This document shows, in pieces, positions 41,783-51,343 of a stretch of 64,000 nt of DNA (position 1 is its first letter; every line of letters starts with the position of its first letter). The translations under genes were made by a program, and so were the position numbers. This DNA comes from UBA6107 sp034430175 (lineage in GTDB: Bacteria > Chloroflexota > Anaerolineae > Anaerolineales > Anaerolineaceae). Below the pieces are notes generated by a model. The model did no database searches, was not told the origin of the DNA, and saw only the letters and a program-made list of their open reading frames with translations. The stretch is from NCBI GenBank assembly GCA_034430175.1, contig DAOUFI010000022.1:174803-238802 (forward strand), given 5' to 3'.

Positions 41783-42484
41783 ATGGATCACGATCAACTT
41801 GAGTTTTCAAACCTATCCTGTTTCCTGAAGTATATTGCTGCAACCTCTGATAAGGGCGAGGAAAGGATACCCCCCTTAAGTGAATTGAGTCAAAAACTCG
41901 GTATCAGTGTGGCGACATTGCGTGAACAGCTTGAAATCGCGCGCATCATGGGTTTTGTTGAAGTAAAACCAAAGGCGGGAATCCGGAAAACAGCTTATTC
42001 TTTTAAACCAGCTGTAGTGACCAGTTTGAGTTATGCCCTGGCTTCTGAATCTGCGCCATTTGATCAATATGCAAATTTAAGACGTCATCTTGAAGCTTCT
42101 TATTTTTTGGAAGCAACGAGATCGTTAACAACGGAAGACAAGGATGAGCTTGAGTATATCGTTGACCGCGCTGAAGAAAAACTGCGCCGTACACCCCCGG
42201 TGATGCCAACCAACGAGCATCGCGAATTGCATATGACCATTTACAAGCGGATCAATAATAAATTTGTTCAGGGACTACTTGAAGCTTATTGGGATATGTA
42301 CAAGGCGGTTGGCTTTGAAATTTATCCAGATCTAAACTACGTCAAAAATATTTGGCAGTACCACCGCAAAATGGTGGAATTGATCAAGTCACGAAATTAT
42401 GAACAGGCTTATCAAAACATGTTGGAACACATGGAATTGATCACGCTACGAGAGAAAAAAGTCCCCAGGCAGTCTTTCGAATAG
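41783..42484 (+). CDS. GntR-family (FCD) transcriptional regulator
   Basis: About 233 residues. N-terminal winged helix-turn-helix (~10-75; 'LSELSQKLGISVATLREQLEIA') and an all-helical FCD effector domain (~95-230, 'LRRHLEASYF', 'HRELHMTIY', metal-binding Asp/His pattern). FCD regulators bind organic acids. It precedes a 2-oxoacid:ferredoxin oxidoreductase by 32 bp and likely controls it. GGAG 7 nt upstream supports the ATG at 41783 over 41771. Confidence 0.85.
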   Translation: MDHDQLEFSNLSCFLKYIAATSDKGEERIPPLSELSQKLGISVATLREQLEIARIMGFVEVKPKAGIRKTAYSFKPAVVTSLSYALASESAPFDQYANLRRHLEASYFLEATRSLTTEDKDELEYIVDRAEEKLRRTPPVMPTNEHRELHMTIYKRINNKFVQGLLEAYWDMYKAVGFEIYPDLNYVKNIWQYHRKMVELIKSRNYEQAYQNMLEHMELITLREKKVPRQSFE

Positions 42485-42516
42485 CTAGGAAAATCAAGCA
42501 ATTGGAGATCATTTGA

Positions 42517-44328
42517 ATGGGCAACCAAAAATCGATCGTCAATGATTTTTGCATCACTTTCAGCACTGTAAATGGCTCGGGTAGTGCTACGGCAAATACC
42601 ACAATCATGCGTGCGCTATTCCGCATGGGTATTCCAGTTTCGGCTAAGAATATTTTCCCTTCGAACATCCAGGGGCAACCGACATGGTTTACTCTGCGTG
42701 CTAACAAGAATGGGTACCTGGCGAGGGTAGAAAAGGACGACATTGTTGTAGCCATGAATCCAACTACGCTAGCGCATGAGATCAAATTTCTCAATAGTGG
42801 TGGCGTAATTTTATTACCCGATGATTTCAAAACAGATGAGATTCGTGAAGACATCGTGGTTTACAAGATGCCAGTGAAAAAATTGGTGCGTGAGGCGGAA
42901 GTATTACCCAGCCTACGCGATTACATATCAAACATGGTTTACGTAGGCGTGTTAGCATGGGTACTGGGGATTGATATCGAGTTGATAAGGCAAGCGCTTA
43001 ATTTCCATTTTAAAGGGAAGCAAAAGGCGGTCGAATCCAATTTCAACGTAGTGGTAGCGGCATTCAACTGGGCGCATGAAAATTTGGAAAAACGAGATCC
43101 CTACACTGCAGAAAAAATGAATGGCGTGGATGGATATATCATGGCTGATGGGAACACAGCCGCTGCACTCGGCTCGATTTATGGTGGTGTTCAATTTGTG
43201 GCTTGGTATCCGATCACCCCGGCCACCAGCCTGGCTGAATCATTAAACGAGTATGTGCCGATGCTGCGTAAAGACCCGGATACTGGAAAGGATACCTGCG
43301 TAATTGTTCAATCTGAAGACGAGCTGGCGGCGATTGGAATGGCCATTGGCGCTGGCTGGGGAGGGCTGAGATCGATGACATCGACTTCGGGCCCAGGTCT
43401 TTCTTTGATGTCGGAATACATTGGCCTGGCATATTTCGCAGAAGTCCCCGTGGTGATCTGGGATGTGCAACGGGTGGGCCCAAGTACAGGCATGCCCACG
43501 CGCACGGCACAGGGTGACTTGACCATGGTCAACTTTATCAGCCACGGTGACAAGCAGATGATCATCCTGATTCCTGGATCGATCAACGAGCATTTCGAGT
43601 TCGGTTGGAAAGCATTCGATATTGCCGAACGCTTACAAACACCAGTGGTCGTTTTGTCCGATCTCGATTTTGGGATGAACCCGTGGATCACTAAGAAATT
43701 TGAATATCCCGACCAGCCGATCGATCGCGGGAAGGTTCTATGGGAAGATGATCTTAAGAAGAAAATGGAAGAATGGAACGGTAAATGGGGACGTTATCTG
43801 GATGTTGATGGAGATGGCATCCCATACCGCACCCTGCCGGGCAACCAGGATATTCACGCAGGATATTTCACCCGTGGAACCAGCCATGATGAATACGCAC
43901 GCTACACCGAGGCACCAGAAATCTGGGAGCGAGTATTTGACCGGATCGATAAAAAGTTCAAGAAAGCACAACCGTTCCTCCCTGAGCAGGTATTAAATAC
44001 GATGGACGGCGCTACCATCGGCATTATCTCCTCCGGTTCGGCTGATCCGGCGGTGGTCGAAGCCAGAGATATCCTGGCTGAAAAGGGTATCAGGTCAGAT
44101 TACCTGCGTATTCGTAGCTTACCTTTCTTTAATGACGTAAAAGAATTCCTTGCCAGTCACGAGCGGATCTACGTGGTCGAGGTCAATCGCGACGGCCAAT
44201 TGCAACAGTTGCTTAATGTCTACTTCCCGGAATACGGCTCGAGATTGGTCAAAGCCGCACATCTGGACGGACTCCCGCTTTCAGCACAATGGGTTGTTGA
44301 CCATATCACAAAGGTAGAGGAGGTGTAA
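42517..44328 (+). CDS. 2-oxoacid:ferredoxin oxidoreductase, fused gamma-alpha subunit
   Basis: A 603-residue KorA-type subunit: gamma domain (~1-190, 'STVNGSGSATANT') followed by alpha domain (~205-600, 'GNTAAALGSIYGGVQFVAWYPITPAT') and the 'EVNRDGQLQQLL' C-terminal segment. With the beta subunit it decarboxylates a 2-oxoacid to acyl-CoA and reduces ferredoxin. 2-Oxoglutarate is the likely substrate by architecture, but branched or aryl 2-oxoacids cannot be excluded. Starts 32 bp after the regulator. Confidence 0.88.
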   Translation: MGNQKSIVNDFCITFSTVNGSGSATANTTIMRALFRMGIPVSAKNIFPSNIQGQPTWFTLRANKNGYLARVEKDDIVVAMNPTTLAHEIKFLNSGGVILLPDDFKTDEIREDIVVYKMPVKKLVREAEVLPSLRDYISNMVYVGVLAWVLGIDIELIRQALNFHFKGKQKAVESNFNVVVAAFNWAHENLEKRDPYTAEKMNGVDGYIMADGNTAAALGSIYGGVQFVAWYPITPATSLAESLNEYVPMLRKDPDTGKDTCVIVQSEDELAAIGMAIGAGWGGLRSMTSTSGPGLSLMSEYIGLAYFAEVPVVIWDVQRVGPSTGMPTRTAQGDLTMVNFISHGDKQMIILIPGSINEHFEFGWKAFDIAERLQTPVVVLSDLDFGMNPWITKKFEYPDQPIDRGKVLWEDDLKKKMEEWNGKWGRYLDVDGDGIPYRTLPGNQDIHAGYFTRGTSHDEYARYTEAPEIWERVFDRIDKKFKKAQPFLPEQVLNTMDGATIGIISSGSADPAVVEARDILAEKGIRSDYLRIRSLPFFNDVKEFLASHERIYVVEVNRDGQLQQLLNVYFPEYGSRLVKAAHLDGLPLSAQWVVDHITKVEEV

Positions 44329-44330
44329 CC

Positions 44331-45380
44331 ATGGATCAGTCTCTATTAAACCAGGTACAGAACGCTGTTAATAAAGTTGGTCTGACCCGTAATGATTACC
44401 GCGGCGCATCCTCCACATTGTGCCAGGGATGCGGGCATAACGGTATTGCCGCCCAAATTGTAGCTGCCTGTTATGAAATGAACCTGGTACCAGAAAAAGT
44501 AGTAAAGTTTAGCGGCATCGGCTGTTCGAGTAAAAGCCCGACCTATTTTCTAGGTCGCTCATTCAGCTTCAATGGATTGCACGGACGCATGCCGTCATTG
44601 GCATTAGGCGCTCTCTTTGCCGATCATACCCTCAAAGGCATCGGTCTGAGTGGCGACGGCGATTCGGCTAGCATCGGTTTGGGTCAATTCAAGCATTTGG
44701 TGCGGCGGAATTTACCGATGGTCTATATTGTTGAAAACAATGGCGTCTACGGTCTGACCAAGGGACAATTCTCAGCCACAGCTGATAAAGGTCTTTCGCT
44801 CAAGAAACAGGGAACCAACCCGTATTTGCCGGTGGACATCGCAATGGAAGCACTGGTAGCGAATGCCTCGTTCGTGGCAAGGTCATTCGCTGGAGATCCC
44901 AAACAGGTGAAGGAACTAATCAAGGCAGCCATTGCGCATACAGGAATTGCCGTGATCGATATCATCAGTCCGTGCGTCACCTTTGGTAACCACGAGGAAT
45001 CGATGCACTCGTACACCTTTGGCAAAGAACACGAAGAACCGCTGCATGAAATCTCATTCGTACCGGCCAGGGATGAAATCACCGTGGAAGATTTCGAGGA
45101 AGGAACTACGCGCGACGTAACACTGCACGACGGCAGCCAGGTGGTGTTGAAGAAGTTGGAAAAGGATTACGATCCCACCAGCCGGTGGGACGCGCTACGG
45201 ATGTTGGAACAGGCACAGGAGAACAACTGGCTGGTAACCGGGTTGATTTACGTCAATCCAAATCAACCCACAATGTACGACATGTATAATATGCCAGATA
45301 TGCCCCTGAACCGGATGACAGAGAAGCAAATTCGTCCACCAAAGGACACAATGCAGCAAGTGAACGACATGATGTTCTAG
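44331..45380 (+). CDS. 2-oxoacid:ferredoxin oxidoreductase, beta subunit
   Basis: A 349-residue TPP-binding subunit: 'TLCQGCGHNGIAA', 'SGIGCSSKSPTYF' and the TPP-Mg motif 'GDGDSASIGLGQ...NN'. The three cysteines of the proximal cluster (two in CQGC, one in GC) are seen. Two bp separate it from the alpha gene. It feeds reduced ferredoxin to the hydrogenase or other sinks. Confidence 0.9.
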   Translation: MDQSLLNQVQNAVNKVGLTRNDYRGASSTLCQGCGHNGIAAQIVAACYEMNLVPEKVVKFSGIGCSSKSPTYFLGRSFSFNGLHGRMPSLALGALFADHTLKGIGLSGDGDSASIGLGQFKHLVRRNLPMVYIVENNGVYGLTKGQFSATADKGLSLKKQGTNPYLPVDIAMEALVANASFVARSFAGDPKQVKELIKAAIAHTGIAVIDIISPCVTFGNHEESMHSYTFGKEHEEPLHEISFVPARDEITVEDFEEGTTRDVTLHDGSQVVLKKLEKDYDPTSRWDALRMLEQAQENNWLVTGLIYVNPNQPTMYDMYNMPDMPLNRMTEKQIRPPKDTMQQVNDMMF

Positions 45381-45407
45381 TTCAATTTCTCGAACAGAAA
45401 ACGAATG

Positions 45408-45443
45408 AAAACTGCCGACAGGAATTTTCTCCCCGGCAGTTTT
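45408..45443. terminator. Terminator of the 2-oxoacid oxidoreductase operon
   Basis: A 10-bp stem (45408-45417 with 45434-45443), loop 16 nt, followed on the plus strand by T-run to 45445. Shared with the convergent acetyltransferase gene. Confidence 0.8.
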
Positions 45444-45451
45444 TTGATCTT

Positions 45452-45865
45452 TCACTTTTTAAATTTCACGAATGCAGTGCAGGAAATTGTGGACACTTCT
45501 TTAAATCCAAGCTTCTCATAGAAAGCTTTGTTTCGCATTTCAGCATCAGTCATCAGGGCTGTTTGATAGACTTGCGGATACCGTTTGAATAATTCCTCAA
45601 ACAGCGCACTGCCAACCCCCTGGTGCTGGAACTCCGGAATTACGAGGATGTCTTGTATATAAAGAATGGAATAGCCATCCCCAACGGCACGAAGAATGCC
45701 AATCAACCGATCCTGTGAATATGCGCCCAGGATGATCAGCGAATGTTCGAATGATTGATGCAGCCTTTCCGGGTCGTTAGTGTAATTTTCCCAGCCGACG
45801 CTTTGGTAGAGTGGAAGTACCTCCTTTTCGAGATACGTTGTATATGGAATGATTTTTATTTCCAT
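45452..45865 (-). CDS. GNAT-family N-acetyltransferase
   Basis: A 137-residue GNAT domain: 'LYIQDILVIPEFQHQGVGSALFEEL' segment has the R/Q-x-x-G-x-A acetyl-CoA loop (QHQGVG) and the C-terminal 'YEKLGF' motif. Acetylates an unknown amine. Alone, convergent with the oxidoreductase operon. Confidence 0.85.
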   Translation of the reverse strand: MEIKIIPYTTYLEKEVLPLYQSVGWENYTNDPERLHQSFEHSLIILGAYSQDRLIGILRAVGDGYSILYIQDILVIPEFQHQGVGSALFEELFKRYPQVYQTALMTDAEMRNKAFYEKLGFKEVSTISCTAFVKFKK

Positions 45866-45930
45866 AGTGAAGAATCTCCCAACTCTGGCAGCATTCGGTT
45901 TGAATGGCTAAATTATTTCGAATTACTGAT

Positions 45931-46770
45931 CTACCCGATCGGGCGTTTTGGATCGCTGATCCACTCGCTCCAGGAGCCGGCGTAGAGCCTGGGCAGCGGC
46001 AGACCTGCGTAAGCCATTGAGACCAGGTGGTGGCAGGAAGTGACGCCCGAGCCGCAGTATACGACTGTCCGCTCTGTTGCGAACCCCTGGGTCAGCTCCG
46101 AAAATGCTTTCTGGAGCTGTTCTTTAGGCAGGAAAAGGCCGTTGGCGTCAACATTGAGTCCGTGGAAACGATTGACCGCGTTGGGGATGTGCCCGGCCAC
46201 CGGATCGATCACTTCCTGTTCGCCGCGGAAGCGTTCCGCCGAGCGGGCATCGATCATCAGCCAATCGGGATTCGTATAGAATTTCTCCATTTCAGTGGTG
46301 GTGACGATCATATTCTGATCAGGTTGTCCAGAGAAGTTCCTGGGAACATTGACATTGCTGCCCGATTCAATGGGAAGACCAGCCTTGTACCATGCCGGGA
46401 AGCCTCCGTCAAGCAGCGCGACCGCAGAATGGCCGTAGAGTTTGAGCATGAACCATAACCGGGCGGCAAAACTACCGGAAGTGGCGTCGTAGACGATCAC
46501 CTGCGTGTCGTTGCTGATGCCCAGACGTGACATGGCGGCACAGAAATCCACGGGTTCGGGGAGGGGATGGCGGCCGGTGTGAGGTGTTTTTTTACCGGAA
46601 AGTTCCTTGTCTAGGTCGGCATAGACTGCACCGGGGATGTGGAGCTGCTGGTATTCTGCGTAACCCCAATCAGGTGCAGCAAGATCGAAACGGCAGTCCA
46701 CGATCACCCAATCTTTACGGCCAAGGTTGAGGTTAAGGTCAGTGCAAGAGAGGATCGTTTCGAATGCCAC
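45931..46770 (-). CDS. Thiosulfate/3-mercaptopyruvate sulfurtransferase
   Basis: About 279 residues with two rhodanese domains. The active-site loop of the second is 'CGSGVTSC', matching 3-mercaptopyruvate sulfurtransferase/rhodanese types. The first has 'YDATSGSFAARLW' without Cys, as usual. A GTG at 46770 with GAGG upstream, 7 bp after the previous stop, is preferred over an upstream start that overlaps the neighbour by 44 bp. Transfers sulfur to thiol acceptors. Confidence 0.88.
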   Translation of the reverse strand: MAFETILSCTDLNLNLGRKDWVIVDCRFDLAAPDWGYAEYQQLHIPGAVYADLDKELSGKKTPHTGRHPLPEPVDFCAAMSRLGISNDTQVIVYDATSGSFAARLWFMLKLYGHSAVALLDGGFPAWYKAGLPIESGSNVNVPRNFSGQPDQNMIVTTTEMEKFYTNPDWLMIDARSAERFRGEQEVIDPVAGHIPNAVNRFHGLNVDANGLFLPKEQLQKAFSELTQGFATERTVVYCGSGVTSCHHLVSMAYAGLPLPRLYAGSWSEWISDPKRPIG

Positions 46771-46777
46771 TTTGACC

Positions 46778-47890
46778 TCAAATTTTCTTCTGGTAGGTGC
46801 GGTGGGTCTTTTTCCACTCAACCCCCATGGTGTTCATGTCTGAATAGCTGCGGAAATTACGCTCATCCACCTGGATGATCTCGGCATGCGTCATCCCGGC
46901 GGCGACGATGGTCTTTTCGACCTCTGAGTAAAGCAGAGCGTTAGCTCCCAACCCCTGATATTTGGGCAGCAGTCCGACACCGTTCATGTCAATCCAATGG
47001 CTGTGTTTCTTTTCATACAACAACTGTAGCATCGATGGTAGCGATCCGCTTCCTCTCGTTGCCCGTAAAGCACGTCCGAGATTGGGGTAGGCCAGTATGA
47101 ATCCGGCAACTTCCTCCTCATACATTATGAGCTTTGTATATGCTGGTACGGCAACGGAGATGATGTTCTTGCAGAGGAGCGTAAATTCCTCAGGAGTGGA
47201 GGGATAAAAACCGGGATTATTCGCAAAGGCTTCGTGGTGAACCTTATCCACCAGTGGAATCCATTTTTCCATTTCTTTGGTACTTGAGAAATTCTTGATC
47301 CAGAAGTGACTGCGTTGTTTGACCTTTTCAGCCACCTGGTGAACCTTTGGATCGATACGGTGTTCTAAAATTCCAGAGAAAAAATCAGTATCTTTTTCGA
47401 AACCATTCTCTTTGATCAGATGGTCGTAATAGGGGAATTGATACGCAATTCCCATGGCCGGCGGCAAATCAAACCCTTTCACATGAATACCCTGGCCATT
47501 TGAACGCAACAGCCCTTTACCGATCAGTAATGTATCTGCGTTGTGTGCTTTTGCCCACTCTGCTGCGGTAGCCAGCAAAGAACGGGCAACAAGGTTGTCA
47601 TCGATCATCTCCAGATAGTAGACAAATGCGATTTGTTGATTGTGAAAGCGGCAATAATTTTCATTTTTCAATACAGCGAGACGCCCAAGGACTTCATTCC
47701 CTGAATGGGCAATGAAGAAGTCAGCTGTAGAGTGTTTATAAAACGGATGAGATTGACGGTTCATCGCCAACCGCATTTCACCCGGGAAAGGGGGCGTCCA
47801 AAATGGATTGCCATGGTACAGGTCAAAAGGGAATTGGCTGAATAATTTTCGATCTTCTCTGTTGTCTGTATTGATCATCTGGATGTTCAT
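46778..47890 (-). CDS. GNAT-fold protein of unknown substrate
   Basis: A 370-residue protein with a dual GNAT-like architecture: an N-terminal half with 'FFIAHSGNEVLGRLAVL' strands and a C-terminal half with 'GLLPKYQGLGANALLYSE', resembling the acetyl-CoA loop. Related proteins are annotated as uncharacterised N-acetyltransferases. Seven bp upstream of the sulfurtransferase start and 19 bp downstream of pyk. Confidence 0.7.
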   Translation of the reverse strand: MNIQMINTDNREDRKLFSQFPFDLYHGNPFWTPPFPGEMRLAMNRQSHPFYKHSTADFFIAHSGNEVLGRLAVLKNENYCRFHNQQIAFVYYLEMIDDNLVARSLLATAAEWAKAHNADTLLIGKGLLRSNGQGIHVKGFDLPPAMGIAYQFPYYDHLIKENGFEKDTDFFSGILEHRIDPKVHQVAEKVKQRSHFWIKNFSSTKEMEKWIPLVDKVHHEAFANNPGFYPSTPEEFTLLCKNIISVAVPAYTKLIMYEEEVAGFILAYPNLGRALRATRGSGSLPSMLQLLYEKKHSHWIDMNGVGLLPKYQGLGANALLYSEVEKTIVAAGMTHAEIIQVDERNFRSYSDMNTMGVEWKKTHRTYQKKI

Positions 47891-47909
47891 AAGGGACTCC
47901 AGAGAGAAT

Positions 47910-49364
47910 TCAGGCTACTTTTTCACCAATGACATGAAGCAGCGCCAGATTTGGCAGATGAACGGCAGGCAGGGGAAAGCCAGTAATAAGAACGATTTGC
48001 TGTCCCTGTTTCATTTTCAGCTCATTTTGCATGTACTCGTCCACCGTTTGAACCACTTTTTCAAGCGAGTCGACAAACGGGATCACGGCGGGAATTACAC
48101 CCCAGTATAGGCTGCAGAGATTAAAAACCGCCTCTTTGGGAGTAAAAGCCATTATGGGTACTCGCGGGCGGGCTTTGGACATTAATAAGGCGGTACGACC
48201 GGTTTGGGTGAGGACAGCCACATTGGCTACTTTGCGGTCGTTGGCCAGTTCACGAGCTGCGGCCGTCATCGCGATGGCATCGTCTAGAGTGACTTTATTC
48301 GGGAAATCTGATGAACGACCCCATTCATCGATGTGTTCCTCGGCCTCGCGCACAATACAATCCATCATGTGTACGGCTTCGACAGGGTAATTGCCTGAAG
48401 CGGTCTCACCGGAGAGCATGACTGCGTCGGTACCATCGAAAACGGCGTTGGCTACATCGGAAGCTTCGGCGCGGGTGGGACGGGGACTGTGGATCATGGA
48501 TTCCAGCATCTGGGTGGCAGTGATGACGATCTTGGCGTGCTGGTTGGCTCTTTGGATGATCAGTTTCTGCATTATCGGAACTTCCTGCGGAGAAGTTTCC
48601 ACACCCAGGTCTCCACGGGCGACCATCACACCATCGGCTTCGTGAATTATCTCGTGCAGGTTCTTGATGGCTTCGGGACGTTCAAGCTTGGCAATGATGC
48701 CGGGTGCAGCCTTGCCGGGTTGGAATTCCTTGATCAGCTCACGAACTGTGGTGATCTCAGAGGCTTTATGAACAAAAGAGATGGCAATATAGTCCACCCC
48801 CTGTGATAGGCCAAATTTGAGATCGTTTATGTCCTTATCAGTTGGAATGGGAATCTGCAGGTCTGCACCGGGGAGATTCACACCCTTGTGCGATGTCAGG
48901 ATACCACCAAGGACGACTTTTGTTCTGACGGTATCACCAACAACTTCGATCACTTTCAATTCCATGTGACCGTCGTCAAGCAAAATACGATTGCCCGGTT
49001 TCACAGCGCGCGCCAGGTTAGGTACATCTAATGGCAGATAGATCTGATCTGCCATTATCTGCGGTTCACCGCTCTCAATGGCATATAAGTTAACAGAGTC
49101 ATCGACATTAAGAGCGATACCCGTGTCTGGAAGGATTCCGACACGCAATTTTGGGCCTTGCAGGTCTTGCAGGATAGCGACTGGCATCTGGAGTTCGCTG
49201 GCACATTTGCGGATGAGTTTGATCAGGTTGGCATGGCTTTCATGAGTGCCGTGAGAAAAATTCAAGCGGGCAACATTCATTCCCGCCTGGATCATCTTTC
49301 TAATTGTCTCCTCGCTAGAAGAGCTCGGGCCCAGAGTACAAACGATTTTTGCAAATCGGTTCAT
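47910..49364 (-). CDS. pyk: Pyruvate kinase
   Basis: A 484-residue PK with all domains: N-terminal 'TLGPSSSSEETI', catalytic 'FVHKASE' and 'MVARGDLGVE', allosteric C-terminal part with 'TQTGRTALLMSKARPRVP'. Converts PEP and ADP to pyruvate and ATP, the last glycolytic step. A promoter lies upstream at 49397-49425. Confidence 0.97.
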   Translation of the reverse strand: MNRFAKIVCTLGPSSSSEETIRKMIQAGMNVARLNFSHGTHESHANLIKLIRKCASELQMPVAILQDLQGPKLRVGILPDTGIALNVDDSVNLYAIESGEPQIMADQIYLPLDVPNLARAVKPGNRILLDDGHMELKVIEVVGDTVRTKVVLGGILTSHKGVNLPGADLQIPIPTDKDINDLKFGLSQGVDYIAISFVHKASEITTVRELIKEFQPGKAAPGIIAKLERPEAIKNLHEIIHEADGVMVARGDLGVETSPQEVPIMQKLIIQRANQHAKIVITATQMLESMIHSPRPTRAEASDVANAVFDGTDAVMLSGETASGNYPVEAVHMMDCIVREAEEHIDEWGRSSDFPNKVTLDDAIAMTAAARELANDRKVANVAVLTQTGRTALLMSKARPRVPIMAFTPKEAVFNLCSLYWGVIPAVIPFVDSLEKVVQTVDEYMQNELKMKQGQQIVLITGFPLPAVHLPNLALLHVIGEKVA

Positions 49365-49396
49365 AATTCGTCCTTTTTTTATTTGTCGATTTAAGA

Positions 49397-49425
49397 ATCA
49401 TAACCTAACCTTGTAAAATGGGCAA
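49397..49425 (-). promoter_or_regulatory. Promoter of pyk
   Basis: On the minus strand TTGCCC (49420-49425), 17-bp spacer, TATGAT (49397-49402), about 33 nt before the pyk ATG at 49364. Confidence 0.6.
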
Positions 49426-49427
49426 TA

Positions 49428-49459
49428 AAAAGTGCCCCGGTTAAACCCAGGGCACTTTT
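49428..49459 (-). terminator. Terminator of argF
   Basis: A stem AAAAGTGCCC/GGGCACTTTT (49428-49437 with 49450-49459) and 12-nt loop, with TTTTTATT on the minus strand. It sits just before the pyk promoter. Confidence 0.82.
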
Positions 49460-49477
49460 GACTATTCAAGATCTGGA

Positions 49478-50398
49478 TTATGCCAGTAGTTTGACCAGGA
49501 CTGCTTTTTGTGCATGGAGGCGGTTGTGAGCCTGTGGGAAGATGGCTGAATGCGGACCATCGGCGACCTCATCAGTCAATTCCTGACCACGGTGGGCGGG
49601 GAGGCAATGCATCACAATCACGTCCTTATCGGCTTCGCTGACCAGTTGAGCGTTGACCTGGTACGGCGGGAAAACTCTCTTGCGCTTTTCTGTCTCAGCT
49701 TCCTGTCCCATACTGGTCCAGGTGTCGGTATAGATTACTTGCGCATTTTTAACAGCTTCATGAGGATCACGCAGGAATCTCAAAGTAGAGCCGGAAGTTT
49801 TAGCGAAGACCTTGGCATCCTCAATGGCTTTGGGGACGATATCGTAATCTTCAGGGTTGGCAATGGTGAAGTTGGCTCCCAGTTTGGAACAGATGTGCAT
49901 CAATGAAACAGCCACGTTGTTGCCATCGCCGACATAGGCGACATTGAGTCCTTTAAGAGAACCGAATTTTTCGATGATGGTCAGCGCGTCAGCCATGGCC
50001 TGGCACGGATGATTGTAATCGCTCAGGCCATTGATCACTGGGATGGAGGCCCATTTGGCCAATTCGAGGACGTCGTTATGAGCGAAAACGCGCGCCATTA
50101 TCGCATCCACGTAACCCGAAAGGACGCGGGAGACATCGGCGATGGATTCCCGTTTGCCAAGGCCGATCTCGTCTGGAGAGATGTACAACGCGTCGCCTTC
50201 CATGTGGCGCATCGCCATGTCAAAACTCATGCGGGTGCGAAGGCTGGGCTTCTGGAAGACCATTGCCAGGACTTTTCCTTTGAACAGGGGTTTATTACCA
50301 TGATCAAAATGCTCTTTCTTCAATTTCACAGCGAGATCAAGCATATCTTGAAGCTCGGCGGGGGAATAGTCGGAAATAGCCAGGAAATCTTTTTTCAT
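49478..50398 (-). CDS. argF: Ornithine carbamoyltransferase
   Basis: A 306-residue OTCase: carbamoyl-phosphate motif SLRTR at 52-56, 'NHPCQAMAD', ornithine loop 'DTWTSMGQE' and 'HCLPAHRG', which separates it from aspartate or acetylornithine transcarbamylases. Makes citrulline for arginine synthesis. No other arg genes in the window. An extended -10 TGTTATACT lies upstream at 50435-50443. Confidence 0.96.
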   Translation of the reverse strand: MKKDFLAISDYSPAELQDMLDLAVKLKKEHFDHGNKPLFKGKVLAMVFQKPSLRTRMSFDMAMRHMEGDALYISPDEIGLGKRESIADVSRVLSGYVDAIMARVFAHNDVLELAKWASIPVINGLSDYNHPCQAMADALTIIEKFGSLKGLNVAYVGDGNNVAVSLMHICSKLGANFTIANPEDYDIVPKAIEDAKVFAKTSGSTLRFLRDPHEAVKNAQVIYTDTWTSMGQEAETEKRKRVFPPYQVNAQLVSEADKDVIVMHCLPAHRGQELTDEVADGPHSAIFPQAHNRLHAQKAVLVKLLA

Positions 50399-50434
50399 TC
50401 AATCCTCTCTCTTCTTGGAATTTATCACAGGTTC

Positions 50435-50445
50435 AGTATAACATA
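50435..50445 (-). promoter_or_regulatory. Extended -10 promoter of argF
   Basis: TATGTTATACT on the minus strand, an extended -10 like those of hisS and the 63860 gene; no convincing -35. The argF ATG is 36 nt downstream. Confidence 0.5.
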
Positions 50446-50485
50446 AGGCTCAAAAACGATTGGTTTCTAAACCTATATCCTTTGA

Positions 50486-51322
50486 TTATTTGCCAAATTT
50501 GATCTTGGCAATGGCTGAATTGACCATTATATCCATCACGGGGTAAAGACCTCGCCCCAGCAAATTTTGGGTCGTGAAGAGCAACTTTCCTTCAGAACCA
50601 GGGAGGATAATGTACTTCCCCTGGGCGACTTTCTTGAGGGTTTCATTAGCTACTGCCTCGGCGGTCATCAAATTAGCTGAACCAGCTACCTCTTTCGTGA
50701 TAAATGGCTTTATCTTGCTTTCATATTCAAGTTGGGGAGTTTGAGTATCTGGGGGAAATACAACAGATACTTTAACACCGTAGGGTTTCAGTTCAGAGCG
50801 CAGCACGTCGGAAAGACCACGCACGGCGTATTTTGACGCGCCATATGCAGAGTAGCCATACACGCCAATAAAGCCGGCAATGGATGATATGTTAACGATG
50901 TTGCCGCTATGGCGCTGCTGGATTTCAGGTAAAAGGGCTTTCAACACATTCACAGTGCCGAAGTAATTAACGTTCATCATCCAATGGAATATTTCGGGGT
51001 CAAGTGTAGTGAACTTTCCGGGATGAGCCACTCCGGCCGAGTTGATGACGATATCAGGAATGCCAATATCGATCTTAAATTTGGTGAGTGATACTGATAG
51101 TTTATCTGCATCGGTGATATCGGCAGCGATCGTAAAGACTTGCTGCGAAATATCCTTGCGAGCACTCAGGATCTCGGTTTCTGCAGCCTTTAACAGATCC
51201 TTATGCCGTGCAAGGATCGCCACATTCCCCCCCTGGGAAGCAATTCCCTTTGCCAAGGCCAAACCGATGCCACTTGATCCACCGGTAACCAATGCAAGTT
51301 TGTTTTCGTAGAACGATTCCAT
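50486..51322 (-). CDS. SDR-family reductase, 3-ketosphinganine-reductase-like
   Basis: A 278-residue classical SDR: TGGSSGIG cofactor motif near the N-terminus, 'NSAGVA', catalytic S plus 'YGASK'. After it comes 'VVFPPDTQTPQLEYE', a substrate-loop pattern that matches eukaryotic 3-ketodihydrosphingosine reductase (PPDT-TP), and a C-terminal hydrophobic helix region. So the substrate may be a long-chain 3-keto compound. No serine palmitoyltransferase gene is in the window. Confidence 0.8.
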   Translation of the reverse strand: MESFYENKLALVTGGSSGIGLALAKGIASQGGNVAILARHKDLLKAAETEILSARKDISQQVFTIAADITDADKLSVSLTKFKIDIGIPDIVINSAGVAHPGKFTTLDPEIFHWMMNVNYFGTVNVLKALLPEIQQRHSGNIVNISSIAGFIGVYGYSAYGASKYAVRGLSDVLRSELKPYGVKVSVVFPPDTQTPQLEYESKIKPFITKEVAGSANLMTAEAVANETLKKVAQGKYIILPGSEGKLLFTTQNLLGRGLYPVMDIMVNSAIAKIKFGK

Positions 51323-51343
51323 GTATCCTCCGGGAATATGGGA

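Noticed and set aside
42517..44328. Pyruvate:ferredoxin oxidoreductase
   Set aside because: The gamma-alpha plus beta layout without fused ferredoxin domain is of the KorAB type rather than the single-chain PFOR.
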